Origin: Chitinophagaceae bacterium | Lineage (GTDB): Bacteria; Bacteroidota; Bacteroidia; Chitinophagales; Chitinophagaceae | Length of the DNA stretch: 38,529 bases | NCBI GenBank assembly: GCA_947474815.1 | Contig: CANJJU010000010.1 | Location: 1-38,529, forward strand | Direction: 5' to 3' | Shown: positions 25,028-35,406 of the stretch, one piece after another | Layout of the letters: the number at the start of each line of letters is the position of its first letter | How positions within the stretch are numbered: position 1 is the stretch's first letter | Translations under genes and position numbers: made by a program | Notes under the pieces: model-generated | The model's database searches: none | What the model saw: only the letters and a program-made list of their open reading frames with translations | What the model was told of the DNA's origin: nothing

Positions 25028-26803
25028 TTACATTCTTTCAGGAACGCTGATTCCCATTATTTGCATTCCACTTTGTAAAACAATAGAAGTCATAACGGAA
25101 ATTTGTAAACGAAGTTGTTTTTTCTTTTCTGATTCTGCATTCCCAATGGAATGTTCTGCATAAAACGAATTGAATGTTTTTGCAAGGCTAAATAGATAGT
25201 TTGCAAGCGTAGAAGGATTGAGTTCTTTTGCAGCTTCTGATATGATGCTTGGGAATTGCTCAAGTGTAAACAATACTTCTTTTTCAAGAGGAAGTAGTGT
25301 GCTTTCGTTTTTACTATTTTCAGTCAGGGCTTCTTTTCTTAAAATGCTTTTTATTCTAGCAAATGTGTATTGAATAAAAGGGCCTGTAAATCCATGGAAA
25401 TCGATTGATTCCTCTGGATTAAAAATCATTTTCTTTTTTGGGTCTACGCGCAATAAATAAAATTTCATAGCGCCTAGTCCTATTGTTTTATATAAGACAT
25501 CTAGCTCTTCGCTTGTGAAATCTTTTACTTTTCCCAAGGCTTCGGTATGTTGTTTGGCTGTAGCGATCATTTCTGCTACCAAGTCATCGGCATCTACAAC
25601 AGTGCCTTCTCTGCTTTTCATTTTTCCTGTGGGAAGTTCTACCATTCCATAGCTCAAATGATAGATATCGTCAGCATAAGGAAGGCCTAATTTTTGAGCA
25701 ATGAGCTTTAGTACTTTCATGTGATAATTTTGTTCATCGCCAATCACATAAATACTCTGATCAATTTTATATTGATCATATTTTTGTTGAGCTAACCCAA
25801 TATCCTGAGTCATGTAAACAGATGTGCCATCTTTACGTAGCACCAGCTTTTCATCAAGTCCATCAGCTGTTAAATCGATCCAAACGCTTCCGTCTTCCTT
25901 ACGAAAGAAAATGCCTTTATCAAGGCCTGCTTGAACGATGTCTTTTCCCAGTAAATAGGTGTCACTTTCGTAATACGTTTTATCAAAATCACTTCCGATG
26001 GTTTTATAAGTAACCTCAAAACCTTCGTATACCCAGCCATTCATTTTTTTCCATAAGTCAATCACCTCAGGTTTTCCTGCTTCCCAATCGTTGAGCATTT
26101 GTTGGGTTGCCAACATAATTGGCGCATTCTTTTCAGCCTCTGCTTCGTTCATTCCCTTTTCGACCAACTCTTTAACTTCCTTTTTATATTCGTCATTGAA
26201 TTTCACATAATAATCTCCCACAAAGTGATCGCCCTTTTTATTAGTAGTAGCAGGAGTTGCACCATGAGCGAAACGTTGCCAAGCGATCATGCTCTTGCAA
26301 ATATGAATACCGCGATCGTTTACGATACAGCTTTTTAATACTTCGTAACCATTTGCTTTTAATAATTCAGCAACACTCCAACCTAAAAAATTATTTCTTA
26401 AATGTCCGAGGTGAAGTGGTTTGTTGGTATTGGGAGAAGAGTATTCTACCATTACTTTTTTGCCATTGATTGGATGCTTTCCGAAACAGCTGTCATGGTG
26501 ATGTTGATGTAAAAGAGTGTTCCAATATTCGTCAGCAATGCTTAGATTTAAAAAGCCTTTGATGATATTGTAATTTGTAAATAAATCAGGGTATCGTGTA
26601 ATTAAATTTTCTCCGAGTTGTTTACCAATTAATTCGGGGGAGCTTTTTAAAGACTTTACCAATGAAAACAATACGATCGTATAATCTCCTTCAAACTCAT
26701 CTTTTGTTTGGTTTACCTGAAAATCTTTTTCCGAAAATGAACTTGAGTAGATGCTTGTGAGGGTATCTATTACACTTTTCTGGATGTTTTTTACAAGACT
26801 CAT
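25028..26803 (-). CDS. argS: Arginine--tRNA ligase
   Basis: About 591 residues from ATG 26803 (MSLVKNIQKSVIDTLTSIY). It charges tRNA-Arg with arginine. The N-terminal Arg-tRNA synthetase additional domain covers about 1-95. The class I HIGH motif appears as HLGH (131-134) in SSPNTNKPLHLGHLRNN. The second signature is GKMKSREGTVV, in the KMSKS position. A C-terminal DALR anticodon-binding domain is visible (GPFIQYTFARIKSIL to the end, SVMTSIVLQSGMQIMGISVPERM). The longer frame to 26872 was rejected because a consensus promoter box (26815-26808) lies within it; the box ends four bases before the chosen ATG, suggesting a leaderless message. Divergent from the ABC-F gene. Confidence 0.97.
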   Translation of the reverse strand: MSLVKNIQKSVIDTLTSIYSSSFSEKDFQVNQTKDEFEGDYTIVLFSLVKSLKSSPELIGKQLGENLITRYPDLFTNYNIIKGFLNLSIADEYWNTLLHQHHHDSCFGKHPINGKKVMVEYSSPNTNKPLHLGHLRNNFLGWSVAELLKANGYEVLKSCIVNDRGIHICKSMIAWQRFAHGATPATTNKKGDHFVGDYYVKFNDEYKKEVKELVEKGMNEAEAEKNAPIMLATQQMLNDWEAGKPEVIDLWKKMNGWVYEGFEVTYKTIGSDFDKTYYESDTYLLGKDIVQAGLDKGIFFRKEDGSVWIDLTADGLDEKLVLRKDGTSVYMTQDIGLAQQKYDQYKIDQSIYVIGDEQNYHMKVLKLIAQKLGLPYADDIYHLSYGMVELPTGKMKSREGTVVDADDLVAEMIATAKQHTEALGKVKDFTSEELDVLYKTIGLGAMKFYLLRVDPKKKMIFNPEESIDFHGFTGPFIQYTFARIKSILRKEALTENSKNESTLLPLEKEVLFTLEQFPSIISEAAKELNPSTLANYLFSLAKTFNSFYAEHSIGNAESEKKKQLRLQISVMTSIVLQSGMQIMGISVPERM

Positions 26804-26807
26804 ACAG

Positions 26808-26815
26808 CAAAAGTA
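26808..26815 (-). promoter_or_regulatory. -7 promoter box of argS
   Basis: Minus-strand TACTTTTG, exact match to TAnnTTTG. Four bases separate it from the argS ATG (26803). Confidence 0.62.
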
Positions 26816-26844
26816 ACGATTGATTTGCTGATGTGATAATTTGA

Positions 26845-28569
<1,725 letters not shown>

Positions 28570-28607
28570 TGAATAAATATATTTTTAAAAAGATAAACCG
28601 ATAAAAA

Positions 28608-29060
28608 ATGAAAAGTAAAATAATATTGTTTGGACTCATTTTATTAACCCTATCGAATGATTCTATTGGTCAAAGCAAGTCTGAAAATGAATACAAAAGT
28701 GCATTGGGCGCTAAGTATCGCCCTTTAGGAGTTACCTATAAGAATTTCATTGGCAATAATAAAGCGATTGAAGGGGTGGCTTATTTTTTAGAGCAAGGTG
28801 CTCGCGTGACTTTGTTATATGAAGTACACAATAGCATCAATGGAATTGATGGATTAAAATGGTATGCTGGCCCAGGATTGCACATGTCTTTGTACAATAA
28901 TTATGTTATTGGTCTTGATGGGGTATTAGGACTTGATTATAGGATTCCTTCAACTTCTATTGGATTGTCTCTAGATTGGCAGCCTTCATTTGATTTTGGC
29001 AAGGGCTCGAACTTTAATGGTGATTGGGGTGGGTTGAGTATTCGTTATATTTTCAACTAA
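28608..29060 (+). CDS. Small exported, outer-membrane-barrel-like protein
   Basis: 150 residues. The signal peptide (MKSKIILFGLILLTLSNDSIG, cleaved near SIGQS) is followed by alternating strands: SALGAKYRPLGVTYKNFIG, GVAYFLEQGARVTLLYEVHN, LKWYAGPGLHMSLY, NYVIGLDGVLGLDYRIP, ISLDW-like stretch and the closing GGLSIRYIFN, which ends in a hydrophobic residue pattern typical of beta-barrel C-termini (aromatic F near the end). I infer a six-to-eight-stranded outer-membrane barrel or related beta protein of about 129 mature residues. Function unknown. Located between the ABC-F gene and gtrA, likely in the same transcript. Confidence 0.75.
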   Translation: MKSKIILFGLILLTLSNDSIGQSKSENEYKSALGAKYRPLGVTYKNFIGNNKAIEGVAYFLEQGARVTLLYEVHNSINGIDGLKWYAGPGLHMSLYNNYVIGLDGVLGLDYRIPSTSIGLSLDWQPSFDFGKGSNFNGDWGGLSIRYIFN

Positions 29061-29082
29061 ATAGCCACTCAGTCTTGCTTTA

Positions 29083-29562
29083 ATGAAACAGAAAATCACA
29101 AGTTTTATAGATGTATTTTATCCGCTGTTTATTAGATGGATGCCTATTCAAACTTTTAGGTATTTAGTTTGTGGCAGTACCAATACGTTGCTTGGTCTTC
29201 TTCTTTACTTTATTGGATATCAGTATCTGTTTATTCGTCAGGTTTTTGACCTAGGTTTTTTTGCATTCAAGCCCCATGTAGCAGCTCTGTTTCTTTCTAG
29301 CACGATGTCTTTCTTTATAGGATTTTTATTAAATAAGTACGTTGTTTTTATAGGGTCTACCCTTAAGGGGAGAATTCAATTGTTTCGATATTTTTTGGCT
29401 TTTGCTTTTAATTTACTGGTAAACTATCTGATGCTTAAAGTATTGGTTGAAATATGTTTATGGGATGTAATGATTAGTCAAATTTCAACTACAACATTGG
29501 TTATTTGCATTAGCTATTTAGTTCAAAAGAACTTCAGCTTTAAAATAAAGAAAGAGTTATAA
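29083..29562 (+). CDS. GtrA-family membrane protein
   Basis: 159 residues with four predicted membrane helices. The first is FRYLVCGSTNTLLGLLLYFIG, which carries the FRY.(V)G...T....L..Y signature of the GtrA family. Later come ALFLSSTMSFFIGFLLNKYVVF (the SF..NK..VF motif), FRYFLAFAFNLLVNYLM and ISTTTLVICISYLVQKNFSF. GtrA-like proteins are thought to flip or help transfer polyprenyl-linked sugars for cell-surface polysaccharides. No glycosyltransferase is adjacent, so the partner is unknown. It follows the barrel-like gene by 22 bases. Confidence 0.9.
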   Translation: MKQKITSFIDVFYPLFIRWMPIQTFRYLVCGSTNTLLGLLLYFIGYQYLFIRQVFDLGFFAFKPHVAALFLSSTMSFFIGFLLNKYVVFIGSTLKGRIQLFRYFLAFAFNLLVNYLMLKVLVEICLWDVMISQISTTTLVICISYLVQKNFSFKIKKEL

Positions 29563-29753
29563 GTCGCTTATTATTAACTAAATGGGCTATAACTAAATAA
29601 GCAATGATTAATTTACACCGTCAGGCCTATAGTTATTTTTAATTCATTGGTAAAGGCAGCTAATCTTGTAGAAATGGCTGATTTGAAGCTATATTGGCTG
29701 CTATTTTGTACATAAACTCACTTAATTTCTGCCATTTTTTCATCATTTTTTGG

Positions 29754-29770
29754 TTGGCATAATCATTGAC
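29754..29770 (+). promoter_or_regulatory. Sigma-54-like -24/-12 element before dnaK
   Basis: TTGGCATAATCATTGAC (29754-29770) matches TTGGCAYRNNNNTTGCW at all but the last two positions (CW is AC). The GG is followed by 10 bases and then GA rather than GC. Transcription would begin near 29780, before ATG 29794. No exact TAnnTTTG box was found nearby. Confidence 0.35.
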
Positions 29771-29793
29771 AATCATAATCTAAACAAATTATT

Positions 29794-31695
29794 ATGGGTA
29801 AAATTATAGGAATTGACCTTGGAACAACCAACAGTTGTGTTTCGGTAATGGAAGGCAACGAGCCAGTTGTAATTGCAAATGATGAAGGTAGACGTACGAC
29901 GCCTTCTGTAGTGGCATTTTTAAAAAATGGGGAGCGCAAAGTGGGAGATCCTGCAAAACGTCAGGCTATTACCAATCCTCAAAATACCATTTCGAGTGTA
30001 AAAAGATTCATGGGCCGTATGTACGATGAGGTTACCGAAGAGAGTTCTCATTGGAGTTATAAGGTGGTAAAGGGTGATAATAACACCGTTAGAATTGATA
30101 TTGATGGTAGATTATATACTCCGCAAGAAATCAGTGCGATGGTTTTACAAAAAATGAAAAAAACTGCAGAAGACTATCTTGGACAAGAGGTAACTGAAGC
30201 GGTGATTACCGTTCCTGCCTATTTCAACGATGCTCAACGTCAGGCAACTAAAGAAGCTGGCGAGATTGCAGGGTTAAATGTAAGAAGAATTGTAAATGAG
30301 CCAACAGCAGCAGCTCTTGCTTATGGCATGGATAAGAAAGGGAAAGATCAGAAGATTGTAGTATTCGACTTAGGTGGTGGAACTTTTGATATTTCTGTTC
30401 TTGAATTGGGAGATGGGGTGTTTGAAGTAAAGTCTACTAACGGAGATACTCACCTTGGTGGAGATGATTTCGATAAAATAATAATGGATTGGTTGGCAGA
30501 TGAATTTAAATCTGACGAAGGAATAGATTTACGCAAAGATCCTATGGCTTTACAGCGCTTAAAAGAAGCGTCAGAAAAAGCTAAAGTGGAATTGTCTTCT
30601 TCTACTGAAACTGAAATCAACTTACCGTACGTTACAGCAGTGGATGGCGTTCCTAAGCATCTTGTAAAAAAATTAACTCGCGCTAAATTTGAAGCATTGG
30701 CTGATAAATTATTTGAGCGTTGTTTGAAACCTTGCGAAGCTGCATTGAAAGATGCCGGCATTTCAACTTCTCAAATTGATGAAGTGATTCTTGTGGGGGG
30801 AAGCAGTCGTATTCCTAAAGTGCAAGAAATCGTAGAAAAATTCTTTGGCAAGAAACCAAACAGAGGAGTGAATCCTGACGAGGTAGTTGCTATCGGAGCT
30901 GGTATTCAAGGAGCTGTTTTATCTGGCGATGTAAAGGATGTATTGTTGTTAGATGTTACGCCACTTAGTTTGGGTATCGAAACCATGGGCGGTGTAATGA
31001 CTAGATTAATAGATAGCAATACCACAATCCCTACAAAAAAATCAGAAGTATTTAGCACAGCTAGCGATAATCAGCCTGGTGTTCAGATTCATGTGTTACA
31101 AGGAGAAAGACCAATGGCTCCCCAAAATAAAAGTTTGGGTATGTTTAATTTGGACGGCATTCCCCCTGCTCCTAGAGGCGTTCCTCAGGTAGAAGTTACT
31201 TTTGATATTGATGCGAATGGCATTCTACATGTAAGCGCTAAAGATAAGGGTACAGGGAAAGAACAAAAAATCAGAATTGAAGCAGGTAGTGGATTAAGTA
31301 AAGAAGAGATTGAGAAAATGAAAAACGATGCGAAAGCAAATGAAGAGTCTGATAAAGCTGAAAGAGAAAAAGTAGATAAAATCAATCAGGCTGATAGTTT
31401 AATTTTTCAATCAGAGAAGCAATTGAAAGAATATGGAGAGAAGATTTCTGCGGATAAAAAGGCGCCAATCGAATCTGCACTTGCTAAATTAAAGGAAGCA
31501 CATAAGGCAAATGACATTGCTCAAATAGATGCAACAATGGCTGAATTAAACACAGCTTGGACTGCAGCTAGCGAAGAAATGTATAAAGCTACTCAAGAGA
31601 ATGCAGGAGCTCAGCCAGGAGAATCAAATGGTACCGAAGGGTCTAATGCTAGTTCAGAAAATGTGACGGATGCTGAATTCGAAGAAGTGAAATAG
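29794..31695 (+). CDS. dnaK: Chaperone protein DnaK (Hsp70)
   Basis: 633 residues, full length. ATP-driven folding chaperone working with DnaJ and GrpE (not in this window). The nucleotide-binding domain (about 1-380) opens with [16 protein letters not shown] and contains [45 protein letters not shown] and [14 protein letters not shown]. The linker [18 protein letters not shown] leads into the substrate-binding domain (about 395-510). The C-terminal lid ends in a disordered Gly/Ser/Asn tail and the acidic EFEEVK terminus. All conserved features are intact. It is a single gene flanked by a 230-base upstream region and a strong terminator. The upstream region has a sigma-54-like element, a possible route for stress control, but no HrcA-type CIRCE repeat is visible. 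Confidence 0.98.
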   Translation: MGKIIGIDLGTTNSCVSVMEGNEPVVIANDEGRRTTPSVVAFLKNGERKVGDPAKRQAITNPQNTISSVKRFMGRMYDEVTEESSHWSYKVVKGDNNTVRIDIDGRLYTPQEISAMVLQKMKKTAEDYLGQEVTEAVITVPAYFNDAQRQATKEAGEIAGLNVRRIVNEPTAAALAYGMDKKGKDQKIVVFDLGGGTFDISVLELGDGVFEVKSTNGDTHLGGDDFDKIIMDWLADEFKSDEGIDLRKDPMALQRLKEASEKAKVELSSSTETEINLPYVTAVDGVPKHLVKKLTRAKFEALADKLFERCLKPCEAALKDAGISTSQIDEVILVGGSSRIPKVQEIVEKFFGKKPNRGVNPDEVVAIGAGIQGAVLSGDVKDVLLLDVTPLSLGIETMGGVMTRLIDSNTTIPTKKSEVFSTASDNQPGVQIHVLQGERPMAPQNKSLGMFNLDGIPPAPRGVPQVEVTFDIDANGILHVSAKDKGTGKEQKIRIEAGSGLSKEEIEKMKNDAKANEESDKAEREKVDKINQADSLIFQSEKQLKEYGEKISADKKAPIESALAKLKEAHKANDIAQIDATMAELNTAWTAASEEMYKATQENAGAQPGESNGTEGSNASSENVTDAEFEEVK

Positions 31696-31721
31696 CTTTC
31701 TCTATAAAATAATAAACACTG

Positions 31722-31751
31722 ACCGCAGTAAATTTTTACTGCGGTTTTTTT
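31722..31751 (+). terminator. Terminator of dnaK
   Basis: ACCGCAGT (31722-31729) pairs with ACTGCGGT (31738-31745), extended by AAA/TTT inside, then a T7 run. Confidence 0.93.
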
Positions 31752-31760
31752 ATTTTTGGC

Positions 31761-31788
31761 AAAAAAAAAGCCCTGAATAATCAGGGCT
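31761..31788 (-). terminator. Terminator of the small membrane protein gene
   Basis: AGCCCTGA (31769-31776) and TCAGGGCT (31781-31788) with loop ATAA. On the minus strand it is followed by nine T residues (31769 downward). It lies 24 bases past the small gene's stop codon. Confidence 0.9.
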
Positions 31789-31812
31789 ATATTTTTCAGA
31801 AAAGACTGTTTT

Positions 31813-31968
31813 TTACATCAAATCCATTGCCATGGCAAAAAACGTAACATTAAAAGGAAGAATCATAGAGCAATATCCTCCTCCAATTGAATACACCCAA
31901 AAAAAGGTTGCTATTGATAAGAAAAATAGTATCCAATAAAGGCCAGTTGATTTTTTAGTGTTTTCCAT
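31813..31968 (-). CDS. Small membrane protein (51 residues)
   Basis: Found by reading the minus strand. ATG at 31968-31966 and TAA at 31815-31813 enclose 51 codons. The sequence begins MENTKKSTGLYWILFFLSIA and continues TFFWVYSIGGGYCSMILPFN, then VTFFAMAMDLM. A hydrophobic segment at about residues 10-27, flanked by KK on the left, predicts a membrane helix with the N-terminus inside; a second, weaker hydrophobic stretch is at about 34-50. A GGGYCS turn sits between them. An exact TAnnTTTG box lies 16 bases upstream and an excellent terminator 24 bases downstream, so it is a complete transcription unit. Function unknown; I do not recognise a named family. Unusually Phe- and Met-rich, with one Cys. 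Confidence 0.78.
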   Translation of the reverse strand: MENTKKSTGLYWILFFLSIATFFWVYSIGGGYCSMILPFNVTFFAMAMDLM

Positions 31969-31984
31969 TCGTTGATAATTTTAG

Positions 31985-31992
31985 CAAATATA
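31985..31992 (-). promoter_or_regulatory. -7 promoter box of the small membrane protein gene
   Basis: Minus-strand TATATTTG, exact match to TAnnTTTG, 16 bases before the ATG at 31968. Confidence 0.55.
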
Positions 31993-32196
31993 ATGCAGAA
32001 AATAAAATAGTAGATATTTTTTTACAGGTCACTTAAAAATAGGCTATTTCGATTCTTTTTTCTTACCTAATGAGTAGCATGTTAATAATACAAGCGCTTA
32101 TTTAAATAAAAATTATAGCCTATTAGCTAATATAATTAAGAGCGAATATGCGTTATACTTGATATAATCACTAATTTCATATTGCTTTATACAAAC

Positions 32197-33216
32197 ATGA
32201 AAATTTCATATAAAACATTTCAGCTTCCATTTAAATATCCGTTTACTATTTCAAAAGGAACCAAAACACACCAGCCCACTTTTGTGGTGGAATTGGATTA
32301 TTTCGGCATGAAAGGTTATGGGGAAGCGCCCGCTATCAGTTATTACAACATTCCAATAGAAAAAATGGTTACTGATCTAGAGGCTAAAAGAATTTTTCTT
32401 GAGAAATTTTCTTTTTCTGATCCTGAACGCTATTGGCATTACCTGCATCATCTCTTCCCTAATAATTCATTTTTAGTTTGCGCGCTAGATATGGCTGGAT
32501 GGGACTTGTATGGCAAAATGAAGAAAAAGCAATTGCATCAATTATGGAATCTTGATATTCAACAATCGCCGCTTACTGATTTTACGATTGGGATAGCAGA
32601 CATTGATACAATGGTTAAAAAAATGGAAGAAAGACCCTGGCCAACATACAAAATAAAAGTGGGCACAGAGGATGATATTGAAACAGTGGCTGCATTGCGT
32701 AAGCATACGGATGCTATTTTTAGAGTGGATGCCAATGCAGGATGGAGTCTAGAAACAGCATTGATAAAAATCCCTCAATTAAAAGAGCTTGGAGTGGAAT
32801 TGGTGGAGCAGCCTTTAGCCAAAGATGATTGGGAGGGGATGAAAGTCTTATTTCAAAAATCTTCTTTGCCATTGATAGCAGATGAATCTTGTGTAAGTGA
32901 ACAAGATGTAATAAAGTGTGTGAATCATTTTCATGGCATCAATATCAAACTTACCAAATGCAGTGGCATTACTCCCGCAAGAAGAATGATTGAGCAAGCG
33001 AGATCATTGAATATGAAAGTAATGGTTGGTTGTATGAATGAATCTTCTGTAGGTACAGCAGCCATCGCACAGTTAGCACCTTTATTGGACTACGTTGACA
33101 TGGACGGCACATTGTTGTTAACCGAAGATATTGCTGAAGGAGTAGGATTCGATTTTGGCAAAATTGAATACAGCCATCATGCGGGATTAGGGATAACCAT
33201 CCTTCCTTTCAATTAA
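32197..33216 (+). CDS. Dipeptide epimerase (L-Ala-D/L-Glu epimerase-like, enolase superfamily)
   Basis: About 339 residues from ATG 32197 (MKISYKTFQLPFKYPFTISKG). The N-terminal capping domain covers about 1-125 and the barrel about 126-339. Catalytic lysines K152/K154 lie in TYKIKVG; metal ligands are D178 (RVDANAGW), E204 (ELVEQPL) and D229 (IADES); the opposite-face Lys is in INIKLTKCSG (K251). The DMDGTLLLTED segment near the end is characteristic of the dipeptide epimerase group, which acts on L-Ala-D-Glu from peptidoglycan or other dipeptides. Exact dipeptide is not certain; muconate or other enolase-superfamily roles are less likely. No murein-peptide ligase is adjacent. A shared terminator follows. 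Confidence 0.88.
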   Translation: MKISYKTFQLPFKYPFTISKGTKTHQPTFVVELDYFGMKGYGEAPAISYYNIPIEKMVTDLEAKRIFLEKFSFSDPERYWHYLHHLFPNNSFLVCALDMAGWDLYGKMKKKQLHQLWNLDIQQSPLTDFTIGIADIDTMVKKMEERPWPTYKIKVGTEDDIETVAALRKHTDAIFRVDANAGWSLETALIKIPQLKELGVELVEQPLAKDDWEGMKVLFQKSSLPLIADESCVSEQDVIKCVNHFHGINIKLTKCSGITPARRMIEQARSLNMKVMVGCMNESSVGTAAIAQLAPLLDYVDMDGTLLLTEDIAEGVGFDFGKIEYSHHAGLGITILPFN

Positions 33217-33231
33217 TTTTTTTTAAAAAAA

Positions 33232-33258
33232 ATAGTCGCCGGTATTTTCGGCGACTAT
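33232..33258. terminator. Bidirectional terminator between epimerase and M13 peptidase genes
   Basis: ATAGTCGCCG (33232-33241) pairs perfectly with CGGCGACTAT (33249-33258) around a 7-base loop. A long T run follows on the minus strand; on the plus strand the flank is weaker (GAGAATTGTTCTTTTG). Confidence 0.9.
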
Positions 33259-33278
33259 GAGAATTGTTCTTTTGTTGA

Positions 33279-35306
33279 TTACCAAATTTTTACACGCAAG
33301 CTATCTGCTCTGTACATAGGAGAACCTGGTTTAATATTAAATGTTGTATAAAATTCTTCCACATCTGCAAAGGGTCCGTTTACCCTGTATTTACCAGGAG
33401 AATGCACATCTGTTAGCAGTCTATTTTTTAATTGCTCTTCTCTCATATGTCCCAACCAACCAAGTGAGTAACCTAAAAAGTATCGTTGCATAGGAGTGAG
33501 GTTCGCAATTTTTTTATTTTCTTTAAATTGTGTTGTTTTTTTAAAGGCTTCAATACCTAATAAGATTCCTCCAAGATCTGCAATATTTTCACCAAGTGTT
33601 GCTTTTCCATTAATATGATATCCTTTTACAGGTTCAAATTCATCAAATTGCTTAATCATAACTGTTGATCTTTCATTGAAAGATGCTTCGTCAGATTTGG
33701 TCCACCAACTTACTAAATTTCCTTTTTCATCAAATTGTCTTCCTTCATCATCAAAGCCATGTGTTATTTCGTGACCAATGGTGCTTGCACCACCGTATCC
33801 ATAAACCACCGCATCGTCTAATTCTTCGTCTCTGTATCCTGGCACAGTGAATATTCCAGCGGGCAGAACAATTTCATTGTTGCTTGGGTTGTAATAAGCA
33901 TTATAAGTTTGTGGATACATATCCCATTCATCTCTGTCAACCGCTTTTCCTAATTTATTGTAATTGTAATTATGCCACCATAATCTGCTGTTCATATAAT
34001 TTTTAGCCAAACTTTCCTTTCCAATGTTCATAGTTGAGAAATCTTTCCACTTTTCAGGGTAGCCTACTTTGCTTTTGATAGAGGCTAGTTTTAAATAAGC
34101 TTTTGTTTTTGTGCTATCACTCATCCAGGTGAGTTTTCCAATTCTGTCTTTTAGTGCTTCGCGAATAGCTTCCACCATTTCAGTGTATCTTTTCTTTGCT
34201 GTTTCGTTGAAAAACTCTTTCACATACAATTGGCCAAGCATTTCTCCCATTGCATCTTCTTCCATTTGAATGGCTCTTTTCCATCTTGGCTTTCTTTCTT
34301 TTGCTCCGCTAAATAATTTATTGAAATTAAAAGCTTCTTGTCCGAACGCATCAGGCAATACACCAGAGAGGTCGCTAATCAAATTGAATGTAACATAGCT
34401 TTTCCATGTGTCGAGTGGAATGCTTTTTAATAGGCTATTCAATGAATTAAAAAATTCTGGCTGACCTACTACCACTGAATCCACTTCATGAACTCCAATG
34501 GTGGTTAGATAATTTGTCCAGTTGATATTGCTTGATAATTTCCCTAAATCTTTAATAGCGAATTTGTTATAATTTTTATAGGGGTCTCTGAGGTCTTCGA
34601 TTTTTCTTGAAGCAGTAGCTAATTTTGTTTCTAATTGAAGGATGTTTGTTGCAGCTTTTGTTGCTTGTTGCTGATTGCTGCCCGATAACGTTAGTATAGT
34701 TGCAATGTATTTTAAATAGGCATTTCTAATATTAATGGTAGATGAGTCTGTTTTAAAATAATATTCTCTTTCTGGCAATCCTATTCCTCCTTGAGAAAGC
34801 TGATAAGCCATAACATCACTTTGCTTAGAATCTTGAGAAACATAATCTGAGAATAGGGTAGAAGAACCAATTTTTTTACACTCAGCAATGGTGCTGATCA
34901 ATGAATTGATATCTGAGATAGCATTGATTTTATCTAGCAGTGGTTTTATGGGAGACAATCCATCTTTTTCAATTTTGATTGTGTCCATAGCCATTGTCCA
35001 GAAGTCGCCAATTTTTTGATCATTGGATCCTGGTGTTGCTTTTGAAGCGGCTGCTTTCTCACTTATTTCTCTGAGGCGCTTATAATTTTCTTCTATCACT
35101 AGATTGGCAATTCCCCAGCTAGATTGTTCTCCTGGAATTGGGTTGTTTTTAATCCAATTACCATTTGAGTATAAAAAAAAGTCATCTCCAGGCAAAATCG
35201 AGGTGTCAATGTTTGCTGCTACTACATCTGATTTTGTAGTGGTATTGTTATTGGTGCATGCAAATAAGCATGTGCAGATAAAAATCGAGGCAAATAATCT
35301 GGTCAT
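33279..35306 (-). CDS. M13-family (neprilysin/PepO-like) zinc endopeptidase lipoprotein
   Basis: 675 residues from ATG 35306 (MTRLFASIFICTCLFACTNN). C17 in the lipobox CLFAC predicts lipid anchoring. The N-terminal M13 domain begins with DDFFLYSNGNWIKNNPIPG, typical of the family. The catalytic domain shows NAYYNPSNNEIVLPAGIF (substrate-binding NAY), the zinc motif HEITH (512-516) and the third ligand E573 in GENIADLGG, and ends in VKIW as expected. It cleaves peptides in the periplasm or at the surface; the natural substrates are unknown. An extension back to 35387 was rejected because it displaces the signal peptide. Its gene stands alone, between a strong terminator and the divergent trmH. 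Confidence 0.95.
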   Translation of the reverse strand: MTRLFASIFICTCLFACTNNNTTTKSDVVAANIDTSILPGDDFFLYSNGNWIKNNPIPGEQSSWGIANLVIEENYKRLREISEKAAASKATPGSNDQKIGDFWTMAMDTIKIEKDGLSPIKPLLDKINAISDINSLISTIAECKKIGSSTLFSDYVSQDSKQSDVMAYQLSQGGIGLPEREYYFKTDSSTINIRNAYLKYIATILTLSGSNQQQATKAATNILQLETKLATASRKIEDLRDPYKNYNKFAIKDLGKLSSNINWTNYLTTIGVHEVDSVVVGQPEFFNSLNSLLKSIPLDTWKSYVTFNLISDLSGVLPDAFGQEAFNFNKLFSGAKERKPRWKRAIQMEEDAMGEMLGQLYVKEFFNETAKKRYTEMVEAIREALKDRIGKLTWMSDSTKTKAYLKLASIKSKVGYPEKWKDFSTMNIGKESLAKNYMNSRLWWHNYNYNKLGKAVDRDEWDMYPQTYNAYYNPSNNEIVLPAGIFTVPGYRDEELDDAVVYGYGGASTIGHEITHGFDDEGRQFDEKGNLVSWWTKSDEASFNERSTVMIKQFDEFEPVKGYHINGKATLGENIADLGGILLGIEAFKKTTQFKENKKIANLTPMQRYFLGYSLGWLGHMREEQLKNRLLTDVHSPGKYRVNGPFADVEEFYTTFNIKPGSPMYRADSLRVKIW

Positions 35307-35406
35307 AATAAATTTATTTATAGTTAAAAGTAGTAAATGATTTCTTGGTTTAAAAAATATTTTAATTAGCGTGTTTTGTTCCAACATTTATACGATTTTC
35401 GCATAT

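Noticed and set aside
29563-29793. Search for a tRNA, CIRCE element or small gene upstream of dnaK
   Set aside because: No cloverleaf, no TTAGCACTC-N9-GAGTGCTAA repeat and no convincing frame were seen; a 7-bp GCTTATT/AATAAGC repeat is too weak to call.
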